NCBI RefSeq assembly: GCF_000192745.1
Contig: NC_015259.1
Span: 2,433,001-2,497,000, forward strand
Direction of reading: 5' to 3'
Source: Polymorphum gilvum SL003B-26A1
Lineage (GTDB): Bacteria; Pseudomonadota; Alphaproteobacteria; Rhizobiales; Stappiaceae
Length of the DNA: 64,000 nt
Part shown: positions 58,919 through 64,000 of the stretch, piece after piece
Layout: each line of letters opens with the position of its first letter
Position numbering within the stretch: position 1 is the first letter of the stretch
Program-made: the position numbers and the translations under genes
The notes under the pieces: generated by a model
What the model saw: only the letters and a program-made list of their open reading frames with translations
What the model was told of the DNA's origin: nothing
Databases searched by the model: none

Positions 58919-60136
58919 CTAGCCCAATTCCGGCGTATCGTCAAACAGCCGGCGGTGTTCCTCGATCGCGTAGCGGTCGGTCATGCCGGCGATGAAGTCG
59001 CACACCCGCCGGGCACGCCTCGCCTTATCGGCGCCATCCAGTCCTTGACGCCATTCTCGCGGCAACTCCTCCGGCCGCTCCATGTAACGTGCAAACAACT
59101 CCCTGACGATGCGCGCGACAAGCTTGCGTACGGCAAGAACGTCCGCATGCCTGTACATATGCGAGAAGAGAAATGTCTTAACCTCCTTCTCCGCATGCGC
59201 CATACCTTCCGAAAATCCGACCATACACCTTCCGGCCGACCGTATGTCGTCGGCGCATTTCGGCGCAAGTTCTATCAGTCCGCGCAGCGAGTTCGCGATC
59301 ACGTCCTCGACCATACGGGTGATCGAACGCCGCACGATCTCGTGGATCCGCCTCTGCTCCTCCAGGCCCGGATAGCGCCCGTCGACCTCCTCGAGGATCG
59401 AGCGCAGGAAGGGGACGTCACGGATTTCCTCGATTCTGAAAAGCCTTGCGCGCAAACCATCATCCAGATCGTGAGCATCGTAGGCGATGTCGTCGGCGAT
59501 CGCCGCCGCCTGCGCCTCAGCGCTCGGCCAGGTGTCCAGGCGGAGGTCCTGCCGTTCTGCATAAGTCCTTACCGCATAAGGAAGAACCGTCCCGGCGAAC
59601 TTGCCGACCGGACGCCCCGCAGCGTCCGTCAGCGGCCCGTTGTGCTTGACCAGACCCTCCAGGGTCTCCCAGGACAGGTTCAGTCCGTCGAACTCCGCGT
59701 AGCGGTGCTCCAGCGCCGTCACCACCCGCAGCGACTGGGCGTTGTGGTCGAAGCCGCCGTAGGGCGCCATGCACTCGTGCATGACGTCCTCGCCCTCGTG
59801 GCCGAACGGCGTGTGGCCGAGGTCGTGAGCGAGCGCCAGACATTCGGCCAGATCCTCGTCGAGGCGCAGCGCGCGCGCCAAAGAGCGAGCGATTTGAGAT
59901 ACTTCGATGGTGTGGGTCAGCCGCGTCCGATAGTGGTCGCCCTCGTGGTAGACGAACACCTGGGTCTTGTGCTTGAGCCGGCGGAAGGCGGTCGAATGGA
60001 TGATCCGATCGCGGTCGCGCTGGAACGGCGTGCGGGTCGGGCTTTCGGGTTCGCGGTGCAGCCGTCCGCGGCTGGCGGCCGGGTCTTCCGAATAGACTGC
60101 CCGCTCCTGCGCGCCATAGCCGAGGCTCGTCATCAT
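58919..60136 (-). CDS. dgt: Deoxyguanosinetriphosphate triphosphohydrolase-like protein Dgt
   Basis: HD-domain dNTP triphosphohydrolase family (405 aa) that cleaves dGTP or related dNTPs to nucleoside and triphosphate. HD motifs: [16 protein letters not shown] (first metal His), [18 protein letters not shown] (HD and second His), and [17 protein letters not shown] (late Asp). The front [24 protein letters not shown] is the characteristic family block. Two adjacent ATGs (60136, 60133) are possible starts, preceded by GGAAGGATCGC; a longer frame to 60685 overlaps erpA and is rejected. Divergent from erpA, with 132 bp between. Confidence 0.93.
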   Translation of the reverse strand: MMTSLGYGAQERAVYSEDPAASRGRLHREPESPTRTPFQRDRDRIIHSTAFRRLKHKTQVFVYHEGDHYRTRLTHTIEVSQIARSLARALRLDEDLAECLALAHDLGHTPFGHEGEDVMHECMAPYGGFDHNAQSLRVVTALEHRYAEFDGLNLSWETLEGLVKHNGPLTDAAGRPVGKFAGTVLPYAVRTYAERQDLRLDTWPSAEAQAAAIADDIAYDAHDLDDGLRARLFRIEEIRDVPFLRSILEEVDGRYPGLEEQRRIHEIVRRSITRMVEDVIANSLRGLIELAPKCADDIRSAGRCMVGFSEGMAHAEKEVKTFLFSHMYRHADVLAVRKLVARIVRELFARYMERPEELPREWRQGLDGADKARRARRVCDFIAGMTDRYAIEEHRRLFDDTPELG

Positions 60137-60268
60137 GCCAGCGATCCTTCCGCCGATCCGCGAACCGCGCATTGACGCGCGGCCCTCCGGTACATACCTA
60201 TTTGCCAAGATGCCGCGCAACCGCGAAAGCTGCGCGACAGCCGTCCATTCCGGATCAATGGCCAGGAC

Positions 60269-60610
60269 ATGACCGACAGCACCGCTCCAACCGTCACCGT
60301 CAGCGACCGGGCCGCCCGGCGCATCGCCCGCATCCTTGCCGGCGAGCCGGCCGGATCGATGCTGCGCGTCAGCGTCGAGGGCGGCGGGTGCTCGGGCCTG
60401 CAATACAAGTACGACGTTGTGAACGAACGCGAATCCGACGATCTGGCCATCGAGCGCGACGGCGTGACGGTGCTCGTCGATGCGGTCTCGCTGCAATACA
60501 TGACGGGATCGGAGATCGATTTCGTCGACGACCTGATCGGCCAGTCGTTCCAGATCAGGAACCCAAACGCGGTCGCCGGTTGCGGCTGCGGCACCAGCTT
60601 CACGATCTGA
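60269..60610 (+). CDS. erpA: A-type iron-sulfur carrier, ErpA/IscA-like
   Basis: 113-aa HesB/IscA-like scaffold that delivers [Fe-S] clusters to apoproteins. The three conserved Cys are C41 in [14 protein letters not shown] and C105/C107 in [30 protein letters not shown] is the typical core. A short Thr/Val N-terminal tail precedes [12 protein letters not shown]. Located between dgt and xthA, the usual Hyphomicrobiales order. ATG 60269 follows GGCCAGGACA. Confidence 0.92.
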   Translation: MTDSTAPTVTVSDRAARRIARILAGEPAGSMLRVSVEGGGCSGLQYKYDVVNERESDDLAIERDGVTVLVDAVSLQYMTGSEIDFVDDLIGQSFQIRNPNAVAGCGCGTSFTI

Positions 60611-60714
60611 TTCTCCCGCCCTTTTCGGCGGCTCCGCGATCTCCGCCCCGCCGGGGGCGCCCGGAGCGGCATGGCGTGCTATCACAGGCGGGCGGAATCA
60701 GCGAGGGAGCCGGC

Positions 60715-61497
60715 ATGAAGATCGCGACCTGGAACATCAACGGCGTCAAGGCACGCATCGACACGGTGCTGGCGTGGCTGCAGGAAGCCCGACCCGACGT
60801 CGCCTGCCTGCAGGAGATCAAGTCCGTTGACGAGGCTTTTCCCTGCCAGCCGTTCGAGGATCTCGGCTACAACGTCGCGACCCACGGCCAGAAGGGCTTC
60901 AACGGCGTCGCCCTGCTGTCGAAACGCCCGCTCGAGGACGTCCGGCGCGGCCTTCCCGGCGACGATGGCGACGAACAGGCCCGCTACATCGAAGCCTGCG
61001 TGTCGACGGACCGGGGCGCCGTCCGGGTAGGCTGTCTCTATCTGCCCAACGGCAATCCGCTCGGCACGGACAAGTTCCCCTACAAGCTCGCGTGGATGGA
61101 CCGCCTGCGCCGGCACGCGGCGCTCCGCCTTGCCGAAGAACAGCCCTTCCTGCTGCTCGGCGACTACAACGTCATTCCCGAGCCGAAGGACGCCAGGAAC
61201 CCGCAGGACTGGCTCGGCGACGCCCTGTTCCAGCCGGAAAGCCGCCAGCACTTCCGAGCCCTGGTCAATCTCGGCTTCACCGAAGCGGTGCGCGCCTGCA
61301 CCGATGCCGCCGATACCTACACCTTCTGGGACTATCAGGCCGGCGCCTGGCAGAAGAACAACGGCATTCGCATCGATCACGTACTACTATCGCCGCAGGC
61401 AGGCGACCTGCTCGCCTCTTGCGGTATCGACAAGCACGTGCGGGCCTGGGAAAAGCCCTCCGACCATGTGCCCGTGTGGGTCGAACTGGCAGCTTAG
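60715..61497 (+). CDS. xthA: Exodeoxyribonuclease III XthA
   Basis: AP endonuclease / 3'-5' exonuclease of base-excision repair (260 aa). Conserved EEP-family motifs: MKIATWNINGVKAR, CLQEIKSVDEAFP (metal-binding Glu), GCLYLPNGNP, LLGDYNVIPEPKDA (catalytic Asp/Asn), and the C-terminal RIDHVLLSP ... SDHVPVW (Asp-His). ATG 60715 follows AGCGAGGGAGCCGGC, a good Shine-Dalgarno sequence; the ORF frame is open far upstream, across dgt and erpA, without meaning. Lies 104 bp after erpA. Confidence 0.95.
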   Translation: MKIATWNINGVKARIDTVLAWLQEARPDVACLQEIKSVDEAFPCQPFEDLGYNVATHGQKGFNGVALLSKRPLEDVRRGLPGDDGDEQARYIEACVSTDRGAVRVGCLYLPNGNPLGTDKFPYKLAWMDRLRRHAALRLAEEQPFLLLGDYNVIPEPKDARNPQDWLGDALFQPESRQHFRALVNLGFTEAVRACTDAADTYTFWDYQAGAWQKNNGIRIDHVLLSPQAGDLLASCGIDKHVRAWEKPSDHVPVWVELAA

Positions 61498-61677
61498 GAA
61501 CGGCGTCGCCTCCGTCCCGCGAAACCCGGCCATGCTCGCTCCCTGGCCGGCCGCCCCGAACCCGGCTGCGACCGGTGGCTGCGCGTCAACGGCCGGCCGG
61601 CGGCAGGAGAAATCTCCCGTTCTTCGGGGGTAAATTTCGTGTTAATCTAAAAAAATGGGGTAATACGCGGCACAACC

Positions 61678-61953
61678 TTGAGCGGCATTTGTTTCGCCGC
61701 ACTGATCCTACCGGCGCGGGCGGGTCCGGAGATCGATTGCACATGCCGCTACCGCGGCCAGGACTTCCATCTCGGCGACATCGTCTGCCTCAAGAGCCCT
61801 GACGGACCGCGCCTTGCACAATGTTCCATGGCCCTCAACAACACGTCCTGGCAGTTTCTGGACGCGCCCTGTCCGCTGGCCCTGACACCACCCGCCTCGC
61901 ACTCCCCCGAAAAGTCGCAAGCGAACGCTCCCGCCCTGCCCGCCGGCAGCTGA
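61678..61953 (+). CDS. Small Cys-rich secreted protein of unknown function
   Basis: 91-aa product with a probable signal peptide (SGICFAALILPARAG) and a mature part with Cys pairs (DCTCRYRGQDFHLGD, IVCLKSPDGPRLAQC, NNTSWQFLDAPC). This Cys and NNTSW pattern recalls small secreted proteins found in Hyphomicrobiales, role unknown. The only standard start is TTG at 61678; an in-frame ATA (61663) would give a better signal peptide with IRG at its start, so the true start may be damaged or unusual. The region upstream is AT-rich (GTTAATCTAAAAAAATGG), suggesting its own promoter. Confidence 0.6.
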   Translation: MSGICFAALILPARAGPEIDCTCRYRGQDFHLGDIVCLKSPDGPRLAQCSMALNNTSWQFLDAPCPLALTPPASHSPEKSQANAPALPAGS

Positions 61954-61994
61954 TGCTGGCAGAAAGCCTTCGGATCACGGCTTGACGAAGCGCA

Positions 61995-62822
61995 CTACCG
62001 GACCGCAGCAGCCGTCGTCGCCGGCGCGTTGTGCGCGATCCAGTCGTCGGCCATGGCCGCGGCACTGCGTCGGACGGATTCATCGGCGAGGGCGAAGTAC
62101 CGTTCCTGCAGGTCGATCACCCAGTTCATCGCCCCGTCCTGCTTGACGTGGTTGCGGGCGAGAATGAGCCACATCAAGCCCCGCGCCTTGTTGCTTTCGG
62201 ACGTGCCCAGATTGAACAGCGTCTCGCCGAGAAGGGCCTGAGCGCCGATATGACCCTTGATCGCGGCCAGATTGAACCAGCGCACGGCAAGGAGGTCGTT
62301 GTTGTCCCGGTACAGGCGACCCAATTCGTATTGCGCCTCTGCATCGCCGAAATAGGATGCGGCGTGGGTGAAGATCTGCTTGGCGCGCGCCGCGTTCGGC
62401 TTAACCGACGAATTGCTGATACCGTTCAGGTAATAGGTGCCGAGCGCCACGAAGGCGCTGGCGACAAAGGGCGCCTGGGGGGACGTCGGGCTGTCCTCGC
62501 CATGCAGGCGGACCACCTGGCTGTAATATTCGAACGCCTTCAGGTCGTCTTCCTTGACGCCGTCACCCTTGGCATACATCTGGCCGAGCTTCCAGGCGGC
62601 CATCGGCTGACCGTTCTCCGCAGCGTAGCGCAACGACGAAACGGCCGCTTCCTTGTCGCCCGAATAGTACTGGCGCGCGCCGTTGCGAAGTGCCTCGCTG
62701 GCCGTCATATGGTCGGGCGTAATCTGTCCGTTGCCCGCCGGCGTACCGTCGAACGCATAGGCCGGCAGCATCAGTGCCAGATTCAATCCCAGGACGTTGA
62801 CCAGATACCGGACCGACCGCAT
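61995..62822 (-). CDS. ExoR-like Sel1-repeat exported protein
   Basis: 275-aa periplasmic protein with Sel1/TPR-like repeats and a signal peptide (VLGLNLALMLPAYAF, cleavage near AYA). Strong resemblance in layout to rhizobial ExoR, the periplasmic inhibitor of the ExoS-ChvI two-component system that controls exopolysaccharide: SSLRYAAENGQPMAAWKLGQMYAKGDGVKEDDLKAFEYY, AEAQYELGRLYRDN, AVRWFNLAAIKGHIGAQALLGE. The ATG at 62822 follows AAGAAGGTCGCC. The open frame continues to 63260 upstream but with no protein-like composition. No ExoS/ChvI gene is in the window. Confidence 0.8.
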   Translation of the reverse strand: MRSVRYLVNVLGLNLALMLPAYAFDGTPAGNGQITPDHMTASEALRNGARQYYSGDKEAAVSSLRYAAENGQPMAAWKLGQMYAKGDGVKEDDLKAFEYYSQVVRLHGEDSPTSPQAPFVASAFVALGTYYLNGISNSSVKPNAARAKQIFTHAASYFGDAEAQYELGRLYRDNNDLLAVRWFNLAAIKGHIGAQALLGETLFNLGTSESNKARGLMWLILARNHVKQDGAMNWVIDLQERYFALADESVRRSAAAMADDWIAHNAPATTAAAVR

Positions 62823-63306
62823 GGCGACCTTCTTCAACTCGGTACTCTTCGTTTCTCGCGATGCGCGCACGGCCTCGCAAGAGGAGGAAGCCGTGCCGCT
62901 AGGGCGGGCGTATCGGGTGCAGAGCGCTGCGCCGTCTGGTCGGCCCGACCGATCGGAGGCGTGGATGCCTTCCGTTCGATGATGGTAGCCAGCCAATCCG
63001 GCCAGAGTGGGGCCCTGTTCCGGGCAAATATGGCGGCACGGCGATATTTCCTCGGCGAAATGCGACGCCTTCACCTCAGATGGTTCGCCCGAGACGCACA
63101 AACCCTGCTCCTGTCCGTTAGCAGTGCCGATCCTGTTGGGAGCGCTCCCGCCCTGTCCGCGCGGCCAGCCGAGTTTTCGACCCGCCGCACCCATATCCGG
63201 TGATCGCCAATCATGGCCGAACCGCGGCAATACCCGGACGGACGAGTCATAGCGCAACACATCACGCCTGTGTGTTGCCGCTGCGCCACAGATTGCGGTC
63301 GACCGC
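62823..63306. other. Gene-free stretch between exoR-like gene and small ORF
   Basis: 484 bp with no supported gene. Reading frames exist on both strands because of the high GC content but lack ribosome-binding sites, composition or family features. Promoter of the exoR-like gene presumably lies here; no RNA gene was recognised. Confidence 0.45.
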
Positions 63307-63408
63307 TCAGCCGACCAGCATGACGCAAGCAGCGCAGATGCCGAGCGCCACCGCGCAGGCGAGATCGACCTGTGCGCGCACGTTCCGTCTTGTGAGATGA
63401 TGGTTCAT
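63307..63408 (-). CDS. Possible 33-aa membrane miniprotein
   Basis: Frame of 34 codons, product of a basic N-terminus (MNHHLTRRNVRAQ) and a hydrophobic helix (VDLACAVALGICAACVMLVG). The ATG is preceded by CCAGGGGGCGATC, a fair ribosome-binding site. Small single-span proteins like this are often real but no family is recognised, and the frame could be chance. Confidence 0.35.
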   Translation of the reverse strand: MNHHLTRRNVRAQVDLACAVALGICAACVMLVG

Positions 63409-63645
63409 GATCGCCCCCTGGCTCCCCGGCCGGCTTCGATGTCCTGCCTTCCCTGCAGCATCAGATCAGATCCAGGTTGACATTCGGTTTCGCGGATATT
63501 TCAAAAGCACCGTTTTGCACAGGCGAGCGTCGGAACGCGGCGGCATGGCTTTGCCGTTCCGCCTTTGTCCTGAGACAATCTCGTGTGATTCGACCCTGTG
63601 TCCTGCCCCGTCGATTTCCACGACGACGGCCAAGCGAACGAGCGC

Positions 63646-64000
63646 ATGAGCGGAAACAAAGATCTGTTTGCCCGGGCGGAAGACGTCGCGCCCGCCCCCA
63701 AGCCCGTCGCGGCACCGGCTTCGGCCGAGCCGGCCCGCCCGCGGCCGGCCCGGCCGGTTGCGGTCGCATCGCCCGGTGGCGAAGACTATACCGCTGCCGA
63801 CATCGAGGTGCTGGAGGGGCTGGAACCCGTCCGCCGTCGTCCGGGCATGTACATCGGCGGTACCGACGAGAAGGCGCTGCATCATCTCTTTGCCGAGGTG
63901 GTCGACAACTCGATGGACGAGGCGGTCGCTGGACACGCGACCTGGATCGATGTGGCGCTCGACGCCGACGGCTACCTGACCGTGACCGACAACGGGCGCG
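63646..64000 (+). CDS. parE: DNA topoisomerase IV subunit B ParE (5' part, cut by window edge)
   Basis: N-terminal 118 codons of the ATPase subunit of topoisomerase IV, which decatenates replicated chromosomes. A Pro/Ala-rich N-terminal extension (about residues 1-48, common in alphaproteobacterial ParE) is followed by the GHKL ATPase core: [37 protein letters not shown] (Mg-binding Asn/Glu motif), and TVTDNGR with the ATP-binding Asp-x-Gly. The window ends inside the gene. The ATG at 63646 is the first in frame after a stop upstream; the ribosome-binding site is weak. Confidence 0.92.
   Translation, partial: MSGNKDLFARAEDVAPAPKPVAAPASAEPARPRPARPVAVASPGGEDYTAADIEVLEGLEPVRRRPGMYIGGTDEKALHHLFAEVVDNSMDEAVAGHATWIDVALDADGYLTVTDNGR

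Noticed and set aside
62823-63260. N-terminal extension of the ExoR-like protein to 63260
   Set aside because: The frame is open but encodes no conserved sequence, while the ATG at 62822 has a ribosome-binding site and starts a signal peptide.

Overview
This 64 kb, high-GC, gene-dense window is a chromosomal segment of an alphaproteobacterium, most probably of the order Hyphomicrobiales (Rhizobiales). The reasons are the dusB-ntrB-ntrC / ntrY-ntrX-trkA nitrogen-regulation cluster, a fused ispDF gene, a lipoyl domain on the pyruvate dehydrogenase E1-beta subunit, lipA next to ratA, an ExoR-like Sel1-repeat protein, and the order SPOR protein-argS-dgt-erpA-xthA. The genus cannot be fixed from the sequence alone.

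Layout. 1-13.2 kb: trkA (cut by the window edge), ntrX, ntrY, ntrC, ntrB and dusB on the minus strand. A plus-strand three-gene efflux operon (HlyD-like adaptor, RbbA-like double ABC/permease, YhhJ-like permease) sits between the two two-component pairs. 13.3-16.3 kb: ispDF, the CinA amidohydrolase domain protein, and two tandem paralogous small secreted proteins of unknown function. 16.3-23.9 kb (minus): ratA, lipA, a thioesterase, a GlsB-like membrane protein, and lpd, pdhC, pdhB, pdhA; pdhC carries an apparent one-base frameshift. 24-38 kb: ftsB, mfd, sdhE, recG, a DUF502 and a DUF454 membrane protein, glmS, glmU, a membrane-anchored coiled-coil protein, ccdA, and tRNA-Lys.

38.6-48.1 kb is an arsenic island that starts directly behind tRNA-Lys. 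On the minus strand are a sensory operon (aioX arsenite-binding protein, aioS kinase, aioR sigma-54 activator) and the arsenite oxidase operon aioB-aioA, which has a clear -24/-12 sigma-54 promoter. Divergently on the plus strand are arsR, an ArsP-type permease, a small thioredoxin-fold protein and a metallo-beta-lactamase gene interrupted by an in-frame TAG. Known Aio biology gives the circuit: AioX binds arsenite, AioS phosphorylates AioR, and AioR with RpoN switches on aioBA. aioX and aioS are joined in one reading frame here by a G8 tract at their junction; G7 would restore two genes overlapping by GTGA.

48.1-54.2 kb holds an SDR/DapA-like pair and the most unusual locus. One ORF fuses a complete AraC-type regulator to a complete acetamidase/formamidase domain. 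It is divergently transcribed from a Tat-exported acetamidase/formamidase that closely resembles the fused domain.

54.3-64 kb returns to core genes: a repeat-rich SPOR protein, argS, dgt, erpA, xthA, a small secreted protein, an ExoR-like protein and the start of parE. No CRISPR array, transposase, integrase or rRNA was seen.
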